DNA of 64,000 nt. It comes from Streptomyces sp. TSRI0107 (GTDB taxonomy: Bacteria > Actinomycetota > Actinomycetes > Streptomycetales > Streptomycetaceae). The position numbers and the translations under genes are program-made. Below the pieces are notes generated by a model, which saw only the letters and a program-made list of their open reading frames with translations, was not told where the DNA came from and did not search any database. Numbering within the stretch: the first letter of the stretch is position 1; each line of letters opens with the position of its first letter. Shown here piece after piece: positions 50,025 through 57,875 of this stretch. The DNA lies in assembly GCF_001905845.1 (NCBI RefSeq), contig NZ_LIVZ01000001.1, forward strand, positions 620,001 to 684,000, given 5' to 3'.

Positions 50025-50876
50025 ATGGCCGAAGAGACGCCGTCTACGTCGCAAGATAGAGACAAACACATCCCCCCGTGGAAGCGGGCCAAAATATGGG
50101 TTATCGGCATAGTCGCAGCCAGCATCACAGCTGCCCTTTCAGGTGCCCTGTCGAATCTCGTGACGTCTACTGGTGAATCCATTCGAAGGCTTGTTTTCGG
50201 TGACACTCGCGAGGTTGTCATCAAGAACGAGAAGGGACCCATACTCAGCGTGAGTGTGGAGCAAGGCGATGCGAACGGATGTAACGGCTCGGGTTGGGTA
50301 TATCCTCACCCTCCATCCAGCCCGCTCATGAAAACACCGCCTGGCTCCGGTCCGCGAGTCGAGGGAAAAACCTGGGATCAAAATCCATCCGCGTTCGGTG
50401 CGGCGCCGGCAGGAAACGTCACTCTCTACGTCTCGGCAAGTGCCAGAGATAATCGAGCCATCATCCTCAGGAACATCAAGTTCAAGGTGGTTTCCCGGAA
50501 GCCCCCTATTCACGGGACTCGAGTTGTGTTGTCCCGAGGTTGCGGTGACAGCCCTCTTTATCATGTCGGCCGCGTAAACTTTGGTGCACCTCCGCCGTAT
50601 TGGGTTCCGGTCGGCGACTACATGGAAGGCTTCCGCGCGGATGTGCTCAGATTTCCGTACAAAGCGACGAGATCCGATCCTGCGACGCTCCTGATCGACG
50701 TGAATCCGGGTGAGTGCCACTGCTCTTGGCGTGCTGAGCTGTCCTGGACCGATGGGGATATCAGCGACACCACCGTGATCGATGATGACGGCGAGCCGTT
50801 CGAGCTGACTCCGTCGGATGGCCTTCCGGTATACACCTGGGAAAGCGGTAAGAGGGTGCAATACGATGTCGGATAA
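50025..50876 (+). CDS. Membrane-anchored secreted protein, lower-GC island, paralogue A
   Basis: A 283-residue protein with a cytoplasmic polar N-terminus, one membrane helix (about residues 24-45, KIWVIGIVAASITAALSGALS) and an extracytoplasmic beta-rich domain with four or five Cys (for example GCNGSGW, RGCGDS, GECHCSW). The C-terminal motif HCSWRAELSWTDGDISDTTVIDDDGEPFELT resembles 'CxW..el.w.dG....i.ddG.PF' sequences seen at the C-terminus of various Streptomyces proteins. Base composition is clearly less GC-rich than the surroundings. The next gene overlaps by 11 bp and encodes a protein of the same layout. No function can be assigned. Confidence 0.75.
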   Translation: MAEETPSTSQDRDKHIPPWKRAKIWVIGIVAASITAALSGALSNLVTSTGESIRRLVFGDTREVVIKNEKGPILSVSVEQGDANGCNGSGWVYPHPPSSPLMKTPPGSGPRVEGKTWDQNPSAFGAAPAGNVTLYVSASARDNRAIILRNIKFKVVSRKPPIHGTRVVLSRGCGDSPLYHVGRVNFGAPPPYWVPVGDYMEGFRADVLRFPYKATRSDPATLLIDVNPGECHCSWRAELSWTDGDISDTTVIDDDGEPFELTPSDGLPVYTWESGKRVQYDVG

Positions 50877-51642
50877 ACGCGGCAAGGGCTCGTCGGCCTC
50901 CCGAGGTAGAGGTCCACTGCGGCAGTATGCGGCTCCGGTTTCCTTCATTGCCGTACTGATGGTTGTCGGGGGCGCTCTAGGCTGGGTCATAGGCAGCTGG
51001 CCGACGGACAGATGGCCGCGGCGACCTCCTGCACCGGCCGTTCATGTGAGCGATGTGTCAGTCAACGCCACCGAGGATGGATGGGTTTCTCCCAAAACGA
51101 AGGAGAGCATCGGAGGGGTCCCCGACGACCCATGTCACCCCGGCGTTCGGGCCTGGCTGGGGAACTTGGGGGCGGTCCCGAGCGGCCTCAGTGTCAGATT
51201 CTTCCTGGTGGCCGACCGAACGGAGTCGATTACGCTTGTTGGTGTCCGGGCACGTCCTCAGTCGTACACGACTTCCGTGATGCGGACGAGGGTCCACCCG
51301 TTGTGCCCCACTGATGACCTGTTTCCGGGAGAGGGCGAGGTGCACTGGATTGATCTTGAGGTCGGCAAGAAGTCTTCTAAAACTCTTTTCCTCGATGAAG
51401 AGGAGGGTGAGAAGCGTCTTGATCTCGACCTGGGCGCCGGCGACAAGGTGGAATTCTATCTCCTGATGAAGGCGAAAGATCCGCGAGGGTACTGCCGATG
51501 GAAGCTCGATCTCGAGTTTCTGGTGGGGGATGAAAAGAGGTACGTTCCAATTTCGGACAGTGTGAATTCCTTTGTGGTGGCGGCTCCGCTTCCGGCTGAG
51601 GCACCTGAAATCCGCATCGTTCCGACGGAGTTCGAGCCCTGA
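50866..51642 (+). CDS. Membrane-anchored secreted protein, lower-GC island, paralogue B
   Basis: A 258-residue protein with a short basic N-terminus, a membrane helix (about 22-44, AAPVSFIAVLMVVGGALGWVIG), and an outside domain with DDPCHPGVRAWLGNLGAVP and GYCRWKLDLEFLVGDEKRYVPIS. The latter aligns with the HCSW motif of the upstream protein, so the two are likely ancient duplicates. It overlaps the preceding gene by 11 bp, so they form a pair. The ATG at 50866 is chosen because it begins the basic N-terminus, with GAGGG about ten bases upstream. The low GC and AT-rich codons suggest acquisition. Function unknown. Confidence 0.75.
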   Translation: MSDKRGKGSSASRGRGPLRQYAAPVSFIAVLMVVGGALGWVIGSWPTDRWPRRPPAPAVHVSDVSVNATEDGWVSPKTKESIGGVPDDPCHPGVRAWLGNLGAVPSGLSVRFFLVADRTESITLVGVRARPQSYTTSVMRTRVHPLCPTDDLFPGEGEVHWIDLEVGKKSSKTLFLDEEEGEKRLDLDLGAGDKVEFYLLMKAKDPRGYCRWKLDLEFLVGDEKRYVPISDSVNSFVVAAPLPAEAPEIRIVPTEFEP

Positions 51643-51860
51643 CGGCTGTCGCGGAGGGTGGGACCACGATGATCGCCGGCGGCGGCGGATGAGGTGAGTG
51701 CTCCGCGGATCGCCTGCGGATGCGGGCGGTCACGGACGGCGGTATGTTGAAAGCATCGATCCATGGAGGTCGCCGAGGTCAGACGCCTTTCAGCAGGCGC
51801 GCTCGGCTTGGCGTATCGAGTTCACGCACCCCCCGTCCGATCCATTCTGGGGAGCGGATC

Positions 51861-52469
51861 ATGACGCGAGCGGTCGAGGAGCTGCGGCAGATTCCGTTCG
51901 ACATCCTCATCGGATCGCCCCTCAAGGCGGCGATCGAGGCGCAGGGTCTCGCCGCGAAGACCACCATCGACTTTATCGAGAAGGTCGGGTTCATCCCGCC
52001 GAAAGCCGACGAGGATCCCTTCTTCGTTGACGAGCGCGCGGACGCCGACGGTGGAACCGTCCGGAATGTGAAGTTCAAGTACACAAAGCGCGACGAGGCC
52101 GGGGCGGAGGACACCTTCGAGGTCACTGTCCCCATCCTCTCCATCGTCCCCATCCCGTATCTGCGTATCGACGAGATGACGATCGACTTCATCGCGAAGC
52201 TGACTGACGCCGTCGAGAGCACGGTGAAGAGCAACTTCAATCTCGAAACCGAAGCGAAGGGGACGTATCGCGCCTTCTGGTCTCCGATCCGCCTGGATTT
52301 CCGTACCGCGGTGTCGTATCAAAACTCGCGGCAGACGACGTCCCGTTACGCCCGTGAGTACCAGATGAAGGTGAATGTGCGGGCGATACAGGACGATGTG
52401 CCGGCAGGGCTGGAACGCATTCTCGACCTGCTGGAACAGAGCATCCGGGAAACGCCCGTACCGCCATGA
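51861..52469 (+). CDS. DUF2589-family protein, first copy
   Basis: A 202-residue protein with the DUF2589 signature: IPFDILIGSPLKAAIEAQGLAAKTTIDFIEKVGFIPP at the start, then RNVKFKYTKRDEAGAEDTFEVTVPILSIVPIPYLRIDEMTIDFIAKL, and a beta-rich C-terminal half ending in an amphipathic helix (GLERILDLLEQSIRET). No signal peptide or membrane helix is seen. The domain is of unknown function and usually occurs as two or more copies in small operons. GGGAG stands seven bases before the ATG. The next gene overlaps by four bases (ATGA). It opens a cluster of six tightly packed plus-strand genes to 55438. Confidence 0.85.
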   Translation: MTRAVEELRQIPFDILIGSPLKAAIEAQGLAAKTTIDFIEKVGFIPPKADEDPFFVDERADADGGTVRNVKFKYTKRDEAGAEDTFEVTVPILSIVPIPYLRIDEMTIDFIAKLTDAVESTVKSNFNLETEAKGTYRAFWSPIRLDFRTAVSYQNSRQTTSRYAREYQMKVNVRAIQDDVPAGLERILDLLEQSIRETPVPP

Positions 52470-52801
52470 CCCGCCCAGTGGCCGGGGACGTCTCACTCGC
52501 CGCCGTCGTGCTGGGACTGCTGGACGACATCCGCCTGCGCCTTCCGCGAGACGTCGCCGTCGAAACGCGGGGAGTGGAACTCCACCCGGCGTGGCTGAAG
52601 CTCTCCGTGACGTACGCGTCGGCCACCGGGCCCCTGCCCTCTCCCGACCTGCCGCTGACTCCGCGTCAGGCTCGCGGATTTCTCACCGCTCATGACCGGC
52701 CCGTCCGGCTCGACACGGACTCGCTGCTCGCCGCGCCCCCGTCTGCCCGCCACCGGCTCGACCTGCAGGTCGCCCTGACCGCAGACGAAAGGACCCGCTG
52801 A
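52466..52801 (+). CDS. Small hypothetical protein of the DUF2589 cluster
   Basis: A 111-residue protein coupled to both neighbours: its ATG overlaps the upstream stop by four bases and its stop overlaps the downstream ATG by one base. The sequence begins VSLAAVVLGLLDDIRLRLPRDVAVETRGVELHPAWLKLSVTYA, a helix followed by a beta sheet, and ends RHRLDLQVALTADE. The final strand pattern resembles the last strands of DUF2589 proteins, so it may be a partner or divergent relative. I do not recognise a named family. Confidence 0.7.
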   Translation: MTRPVAGDVSLAAVVLGLLDDIRLRLPRDVAVETRGVELHPAWLKLSVTYASATGPLPSPDLPLTPRQARGFLTAHDRPVRLDTDSLLAAPPSARHRLDLQVALTADERTR

Positions 52802-53532
52802 TGGCAGACCTCACCGACGTGCTGGGGGCCGTACTCAGGGACATCGCCCGGGCCAGGGTGGTCAGCGACCTGTTCTCCCGCGACATCAGCAAGGAGTACG
52901 CCGCCGACCCCATCCTGGAAGCCTTCCCGGTTCCCCGCGCGGACATACGGCAGGCGTCGGTGGGGCTCGCCTTCGCGGTCGCGGCCGTCAACCCGAGGAC
53001 CGCGCGACTCGATGACGTGATCGAAGTCCATGCCCGAACACACGGGGCCGCCCTCGTCCAAGGCATCCTCGAAGACTTGGTCGAGCCCGCAGGCCTCGAC
53101 CGGGATGCCATGCGGACCGAGCTGGTGCAAGCGGTGGACCAGGCGGTCAGGGCCGATCCGGAGGCCCTGAGGAGAGCGCTGGACGGGAGGCCCGAGCTCT
53201 TGGCGGAGCAACTCAACAAGGCGGTGGCAGAGGCCTTTTTCGTGGACGACGAACGGCTCCGGGCGGTGACCCGCGCGCGGTCGATCACCGACGTACGGGC
53301 AGCGATCGCCGCTGCCGCCGCCGAGTGCGCCGCCGGGTTCGCTGCGGCTGCCGCGCTGGTCTCCGCGCGGGGAGCCGCAGGCGCCGTCGACGTGTCCGTC
53401 AGTCTGCGCGAACTGCTGGACGTGCCCGAGGCGGTGCTCTCCCGGATCGAACTGGTCACGGAGATTCGCAACTACACGTGGGTCGACGTCGGCGACGGGG
53501 AGCGGCCCGACCGCCGGTTGCAGCCGGAGTGA
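52801..53532 (+). CDS. DUF2589-associated helical protein
   Basis: A 243-residue protein starting VLGAVLRDIARARVVSDLFSRDISKEYAADPILEAFPVPRADIRQASVGLAFAVAAV, a layout found beside DUF2589 proteins, in which a helical head is followed by 'fpvPr..i.~~~~~l~fai'. The middle (about 75-185) is almost all helix with Ala/Arg/Leu repeats, and the tail has LLDVPEAVLSRIELVTEIRNYTWVDVGDGE. No enzymatic motif is visible. Its ATG overlaps the previous stop by one base, so it is made together with the small upstream protein, and the second DUF2589 gene follows after 31 bp. Confidence 0.72.
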   Translation: MADLTDVLGAVLRDIARARVVSDLFSRDISKEYAADPILEAFPVPRADIRQASVGLAFAVAAVNPRTARLDDVIEVHARTHGAALVQGILEDLVEPAGLDRDAMRTELVQAVDQAVRADPEALRRALDGRPELLAEQLNKAVAEAFFVDDERLRAVTRARSITDVRAAIAAAAAECAAGFAAAAALVSARGAAGAVDVSVSLRELLDVPEAVLSRIELVTEIRNYTWVDVGDGERPDRRLQPE

Positions 53533-53563
53533 CCGGCCCTCGTACTGATGGCGGAGGTGCCTT

Positions 53564-54151
53564 ATGGCCGAGGCAGGAGGGAACTTGCGGGCGCTGCCGC
53601 TCGACGAGTTCATCGGGGCCGCGCTGTCCGCGGTCGTCCGCGCGGACGCGCACGCAGCCCGCGCCACGCTGGACTTCATCGAGCAGGTCGGGTTCGTGCG
53701 CTCGTCCGACGACGCCACCGCCGGCCGGCTGCGCATGGCCGCGTTCGGCTACCGGAAGCGTGACGAGAACGGGGAACTGGCCGACTTCACTGCCCACATA
53801 CCCGTCCTCTCCCTGCTGGCGATTCCGGCCATGGAAGTCGAGGACGCCCGGATCGCCTTCCGGGCAGCGATCGTCGCGACACCGGGGAAGGGCGGGCAGC
53901 GGCCGGTGGACACGCACCGCACGGGCCCTCCGTCCTTGGTCGATCTGCTCGGGAGCCGGCAGGTCGATCTGCTCGCCCGGCCCGTGCCGACCACCGGGGC
54001 ACAGGGCCGCGAAGTGCATGGCCCGCACCACCTGGACGTGCAGCTGAGTCTGAAGCAGGCGGACATCGGCGTGGGGCTGGAGAAGATCCTCAGCCTCATG
54101 GACCAGGCCATCGACGACACGAAGGCCGACAGGCCACCGAGGAGGCAGTGA
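53564..54151 (+). CDS. DUF2589-family protein, second copy
   Basis: A 195-residue DUF2589 protein: ALPLDEFIGAALSAVVRADAHAARATLDFIEQVGFVRS followed by GRLRMAAFGYRKRDENGELADFTAHIPVLSLLAIPAMEVEDARIAF, and a C-terminal LEKILSLMDQAIDDTK helix like that of the first copy. The region between residues 110 and 160 differs, being Pro/Gln-rich, so the two copies probably have different binding partners. GGAGG stands six bases before the ATG. The next gene starts one base after its stop. Confidence 0.84.
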   Translation: MAEAGGNLRALPLDEFIGAALSAVVRADAHAARATLDFIEQVGFVRSSDDATAGRLRMAAFGYRKRDENGELADFTAHIPVLSLLAIPAMEVEDARIAFRAAIVATPGKGGQRPVDTHRTGPPSLVDLLGSRQVDLLARPVPTTGAQGREVHGPHHLDVQLSLKQADIGVGLEKILSLMDQAIDDTKADRPPRRQ

Positions 54152-54152
54152 C

Positions 54153-54566
54153 ATGCCGAGGTCGCACGGCTCGGCCCGCAGGCGTCAGCGACGGCGTGTG
54201 CCCCCGCGCGCCCGCACCGCAGCCCGCCCCTCGCGCTACCCCCGACCGTCCGGCGAGCAGGCCTCGTCCGCCGATGTGCAGGACACCATGGCACGCTCGC
54301 TCGCGGCGACATGCGAGGGCCTGGACCGGCTGCGCGGATCGCTCTATGAATCGGGGTTCGCCGAGGCGGTGGATCCCTACAGGCGTATGCGCCAGGTCCT
54401 TCTGCAACAGCGGGAGTGGGCGCTGGCGCATGACTGTCGTGATCTCGACCCGTACTGGCAGAGCCTCGGAGCGACAGCGCGAGCAATTCGTGGGGTGCTC
54501 TCCGAGTTCAGTGCGGCGCTCGATGGTCTCGACCGTATCGACAGGGCGGGAGGAGACGGTTCGTGA
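54153..54566 (+). CDS. Small hypothetical protein with basic N-terminus, DUF2589 cluster
   Basis: A 137-residue protein. The first 40 residues are extremely Arg-rich (RRRQRRRVPPRARTAARPSRYPR), suggesting nucleic-acid or membrane-surface binding. Residues 45-130 are helical (DTMARSLAATCEGLDRLRGSLYESGFAEAVDPYRRMRQVLLQQ). It begins one base after the second DUF2589 gene and its end overlaps the next ATG by four bases, so it is translated together with both. No known family is recognised. Confidence 0.68.
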   Translation: MPRSHGSARRRQRRRVPPRARTAARPSRYPRPSGEQASSADVQDTMARSLAATCEGLDRLRGSLYESGFAEAVDPYRRMRQVLLQQREWALAHDCRDLDPYWQSLGATARAIRGVLSEFSAALDGLDRIDRAGGDGS

Positions 54567-55438
54567 CGTCTTTTCTGCTGTTCAACTTCGGTACGTTCGT
54601 GGAAACGAACCGGTTCAAGAAGAGAGCGTTGGACGGTGCCCTTGTCGGGCAGGACCTTATGGACGTCTTCCCGCCTCGTGCGCTCCTGGTGCCGGGGGGT
54701 GTGCGCAGCCATTCGGCCGCGGGGACGACCACGATCTCTTTCCTGGACCTGACGCTGAGCACCTGGAAGAGCAGTGTCGGTACCGGAGCGGCGGGCAAGA
54801 AGTTCTCGGAAGCTTTCCGGGGGTGGATGGGTGATGTCGTCGGCGGTGCCCCGGACGTGGTGTACCTCGCCGGGCACCAGAGCGGGCAGCGTATGTGGTG
54901 GCAGGAAGAGGATCCCAACTGGGTGGCCGACTTCACGGATCTCGGCAAGGTCAGCTTCCAGGAGTACAACCATGCGACGGGTACGGCATCTGAACAGGTG
55001 AGTGTCGACGCAACGCCCTTCAGGAAGCAGTGCAAGCTTGTCTTCGGCTTCGGCTGCAACATCTGCGCAGGCGGTAACCTGAGTCACTATCAGCAGTATT
55101 TCCAGAATGGCGCGAGCAAGCCCGTGTTCCTCGGCTGGAACGGGAAGATACTCATTCCGCGCAGTGGCTGGCCTTCGATCAACAACGCGTTCTTCGACGC
55201 CTTGGACGCTCACGCGTCGGCTGCGGGCTCCGGTGCGCCGGCTACTGACCGGATCGACTGGTTCTACGGCTCGAAGCAGACCGATCTGATCAGTGCGTGG
55301 GGGGTGGCGGTGGCAGCCTATCGCGGCCACGCTCAGAAGCGGCTCTGGGACAACGCTCGTGCCGTCGCGAGTGACGGTCAGGTGTTCAAGTTCAGCTTCG
55401 ACGAGAAGACTAAGACGGTAGTGCCCATACCTGAGTGA
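54563..55438 (+). CDS. Putative caspase/CHAT-like (clan CD) cysteine peptidase fold protein
   Basis: A 291-residue cytoplasmic protein with two segments arranged as in clan CD peptidases: VVYLAGHQSGQRMWW near residue 100 (strand then Gly-His) and CKLVFGFGCNICAGGN near 160 (strand then Cys). The latter is followed by KPVFLGWNGKILIPRS. This order and spacing, strand-GH about 60 residues before strand-C, is the pattern of CHAT and caspase-like proteases. The N-terminus is basic and Phe-rich, and the C-terminal 70 residues are helical. It closes the DUF2589 cluster and overlaps the preceding gene (ATGA). The fold assignment is inference from motif spacing; activity is untested. Base composition is slightly lower in GC than the neighbours. 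Confidence 0.55.
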   Translation: MTSFLLFNFGTFVETNRFKKRALDGALVGQDLMDVFPPRALLVPGGVRSHSAAGTTTISFLDLTLSTWKSSVGTGAAGKKFSEAFRGWMGDVVGGAPDVVYLAGHQSGQRMWWQEEDPNWVADFTDLGKVSFQEYNHATGTASEQVSVDATPFRKQCKLVFGFGCNICAGGNLSHYQQYFQNGASKPVFLGWNGKILIPRSGWPSINNAFFDALDAHASAAGSGAPATDRIDWFYGSKQTDLISAWGVAVAAYRGHAQKRLWDNARAVASDGQVFKFSFDEKTKTVVPIPE

Positions 55439-55474
55439 TGACCAAGGGCGGCGGGCGCGGCCTCCGGCTGCGTC

Positions 55475-55568
55475 CTAGGGCGGGCGTGTCGTTTGGAACA
55501 GGCCGGCTGTGAGGGACGGTGCGCGCCAGCCCCCACGACGCCGGGGTGATCCAAACGACACGCCCTAG
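55475..55568. repeat. MITE-like palindromic element
   Basis: Terminal arms GCGTGTCGTTTGGA (55484-55497) and TCCAAACGACACGC (55550-55563) are exact complements; outer bases CTAGGGC and GCCCTAG extend them, with four extra bases in the left arm. The 52-bp centre has no coding capacity. The element has the form of a non-autonomous transposable element and supplies the TAG stop of the adjacent minus-strand gene. Confidence 0.7.
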
Positions 55569-56131
55569 TCCAGCAGCCGCTGGAACAGCCCCCAGGTGAA
55601 CTCCGCCACCACCTCACGACCGTCCGGCCCCGTGAGCACCAGCCCCCAGCGGGTCGGTGCCGTGCCCTGGAGGGGGCGGGCGGGGGCGAAGGCGTGGGCG
55701 GCCTCGTCGATGGTGCAGGACCAGGGGGTGAGGTCGGCGAGGGTGCGGAGGGTGGGAGCGGGGGCGCCCGGGGCCCGTACCAGCCACTCGTTCCAGACCG
55801 CGCCGCCCTCCCCGACCAGTACCTCGAAGCGCAGGTCCGGCCAGAGCGGCACCGGCCACCGCCAGGCCTCGCAATCCAGGTCGCCGATGCGGCGGGGTGT
55901 CTTGGACTCGGGGGCGCCGAGCACGGAGCGGTAGCGGCCGGCCGCCGACCTGGCCCTCGGGGACCGGAGCATCGCCTGCCAGCGCTTGTTGGCCTCCCGC
56001 ATGTCGGTCAGGGAGACGCCGAGGGTGCGGCGGGCGTCCGCGACCAGGTCGGCGTTGTGGTCGGCCATGCGGCGCAGCAGGACCAGCTGGAAGTCGAGGG
56101 GGGTGAAGGGGGGCCGCCCGGTACCGCTCAT
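55565..56131 (-). CDS. Streptomyces hypothetical protein
   Basis: A 188-residue protein with PPFTPLDFQLVLLRRMADHNADLVADARRTLGVSLTDMREANKRWQAML at the start, followed by a Pro/Trp-rich section (LDCEAWRWPVPLWPDLRFEVLVGEGGAVWNEWLVRAPG) and GPDGREVVAEFTWGLFQRLLD. No membrane helix or enzyme motif is seen. The frame ends in the MITE-like element, where its TAG stop codon lies, so the original C-terminus may have been altered by the insertion. I do not recognise a function. Confidence 0.68.
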   Translation of the reverse strand: MSGTGRPPFTPLDFQLVLLRRMADHNADLVADARRTLGVSLTDMREANKRWQAMLRSPRARSAAGRYRSVLGAPESKTPRRIGDLDCEAWRWPVPLWPDLRFEVLVGEGGAVWNEWLVRAPGAPAPTLRTLADLTPWSCTIDEAAHAFAPARPLQGTAPTRWGLVLTGPDGREVVAEFTWGLFQRLLD

Positions 56132-56168
56132 GGGGTGAGTCTCGCAGACGGCTCCGCCTGTGAAGGTC

Positions 56169-56711
56169 CTACGGAGTGTCGTGCGAGGAGTCCTCTTCCG
56201 GCGAGGCCATGCGCAGACCGGAGCTCACCGCCTCGTCGCCGATGCGTTCCAGGGAGGCCCACAGGTCCAGGTGCCGGCAGGCGCATACGGGGTCGTACGC
56301 CGCCGTGGGCAGCTGCGGTATGCGCTTCAGGCCGGTCTCGTCGAGGCGGTAGGGCACGTCGAAAGCCGTGTTCCAGCTGTCGAGGTCGGTCGTGAAGCGC
56401 CCTTCCGCCTCCGCCGCGTCGATGCCGAGGTACCGGGCGATGTCCGACCAGGAGCTGCCCCGCTCGCGTTCGTAGATCACGGCCGAGGCCAGTGCGCGCT
56501 CGGCGAGTTCGACGAGCTGGAGCGCTTGGCTGACCCGGCCTCCGGGGCCGGTGTCCGAGTCGTACTCGGTGTCGACCAGGCCCTTCGCGCTGTCGGCCAC
56601 GTCCACGGCGTGGTCGCAGAGGACCAGGCGGGCCAGCGACTCACGGGTGAAACGGGCACGGTCGGCGTCGTACGGGGTCGTCTCACTGGTCGTCTCAGGC
56701 TTCTCAGTCAC
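56169..56711 (-). CDS. Hypothetical protein with helical DNA-binding-like segment
   Basis: A 180-residue soluble protein. The middle segment VELAERALASAVIYERERGSSWSDIARYLGIDAAEAEGRF looks like a helix-turn-helix of the sort where SWSDIARYLGI fits the recognition region. The C-terminal third includes a CAC motif (DPVCACRHLDLW) that could bind metal. Such proteins are found across Streptomyces, often as uncharacterised regulators. It starts at ATG 56711 and lies 37 bp upstream of the next minus-strand gene, with which it may be co-transcribed. Confidence 0.68.
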   Translation of the reverse strand: MTEKPETTSETTPYDADRARFTRESLARLVLCDHAVDVADSAKGLVDTEYDSDTGPGGRVSQALQLVELAERALASAVIYERERGSSWSDIARYLGIDAAEAEGRFTTDLDSWNTAFDVPYRLDETGLKRIPQLPTAAYDPVCACRHLDLWASLERIGDEAVSSGLRMASPEEDSSHDTP

Positions 56712-56835
56712 GCGCAGAGACTTTCACGCGGTACGCCGTCCCCGTGCCCTGGGAAGGATGCCCGACCGTGACGTGATGGCGGCGTGACGGTTCTGTGAGG
56801 AGAGGCAAGGGCTCGCGTCCCTCCCGGGTTCCCGC

Positions 56836-57645
56836 TCAGCGCCGGGACCTGCGGAGGCGGGCGGAGTTTCCGCCGGCGCCCGGTGTGCGGCCGACCGGGA
56901 GGAACAGGACCGAGTTGACGTAGCGGGTGCGGTCGCCCGGGGGCAGGGCGCGGCGGAGGAGGCCGTGGGTGGCGACGTGGGAGGTGGCCGCCTGGTGGGC
57001 CTCCAGGGGGAAGTCCGGGAGGCGGACCCAGGTGCGCGCCGGCAGGACCCAGCCGGCGTAGCCGAGCAGGGACAGGTAGGTGATCACCGGCTTGACGGGC
57101 TGGATGCGGGTCTCCAGTTCCACGAGGACGGCCGGGCGGTCGCGGGTCAGCAGCGCCGTCGCGCCGCGCAGGACCGCCAGCTCGCTGCCGTCCACGTCGA
57201 TCTTCAGGAAGCCGACATCCGTGAGCGCCAGGTCGTCCAGGGCCACGCAGTCCACGTCCACGGCGTGGGCGTGGATGTCCCGGCGGACCAGGGAGGACAC
57301 GCCTCGCGCACCCGTGTCGTCCGGCGGCAGCCAGAGCCGGGCCGTGCCGGGGCGGTCCGCGGCGGCGGCGCGGACGACCCGGACGTTGGGCGGGGCGGTC
57401 GCCGCGAGGAGGTCCGCGAGGTGCGGCACGGGCTCCACGGTTACCACGTGCCGGGCGCGGCGGCTGAGACGGCGCGTCCAGGGGCCGTACCAGCCGCCCA
57501 CGTCGACCGCGGTGCCGCAGTCGGGCGGGCACAGGTCGGCGATTCTCGCCAGCTCCGGCTCGAAGCGGGGGTACACCGCGCGGGCGGCCGCTGCGACCAG
57601 CCGCGCGGGGAGGAAACGGGCCAGGCGGGCCGCGAGGGTCGTCAT
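56836..57645 (-). CDS. FkbM-family methyltransferase
   Basis: A SAM-dependent methyltransferase of 269 aa. The SAM motif VDVGGWYGPWTRRLSRRARHVVTVEPVP has the acidic residue after strand 2. LNDLALTDVGFLKIDVDGSELAVLRGA-like sequence (here DDLALTDVGFLKIDVDGSELAVL) is the FkbM hallmark, and PAVLVELETR follows. FkbM proteins methylate sugars or macrolides. Its ATG overlaps the stop of the Trm112-like gene (ATGA), and it is the last gene of the glycan operon, so a sugar hydroxyl is a likely substrate. Confidence 0.86.
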   Translation of the reverse strand: MTTLAARLARFLPARLVAAAARAVYPRFEPELARIADLCPPDCGTAVDVGGWYGPWTRRLSRRARHVVTVEPVPHLADLLAATAPPNVRVVRAAAADRPGTARLWLPPDDTGARGVSSLVRRDIHAHAVDVDCVALDDLALTDVGFLKIDVDGSELAVLRGATALLTRDRPAVLVELETRIQPVKPVITYLSLLGYAGWVLPARTWVRLPDFPLEAHQAATSHVATHGLLRRALPPGDRTRYVNSVLFLPVGRTPGAGGNSARLRRSRR

Positions 57646-57875
57646 GGGGTCGTCCGCCTGAGCAGTTCCTCGTGCTCCTCCTCCGACACCTGCTCCCCGG
57701 ACGACGGCAGCAGCTGCGGTATCCCGTCCACGATCGGGTAGCGGCGGCGCAGTCGCGGGTTGTACAGCGACTCGTCACCCTCGTGGGCGTCATCGGGTAC
57801 CAGCAGGTGCAGCGGGCCCTTGTCCAGCGGGCACGCCAGGATTTTCATCAGGGGGTCGTCGGGGGTCATGGTCAC
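57642..57875 (-). CDS. Trm112-like zinc-ribbon small protein
   Basis: A 77-residue member of the Trm112/UPF0434 family: MKILACPLDKGPLHLL at the front and LRRRYPIVDGIPQLLPSSGE near the middle match the family, except that of the four zinc Cys only one is seen in the first knuckle (CPLDKG in place of CPxCKG) and none in the second, so it probably lacks zinc. Trm112 proteins activate methyltransferases, and here two methyltransferase genes are in the same operon. The GTG start at 57875 overlaps the DMT transporter stop (GTGA). Confidence 0.84.
   Translation of the reverse strand: MTMTPDDPLMKILACPLDKGPLHLLVPDDAHEGDESLYNPRLRRRYPIVDGIPQLLPSSGEQVSEEEHEELLRRTTP

Noticed and set aside
51643..51860. 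N-terminal extension of the first DUF2589 gene from 51720
   Set aside because: The extra residues are low-complexity and basic without family similarity; GGGAG marks the ATG at 51861.
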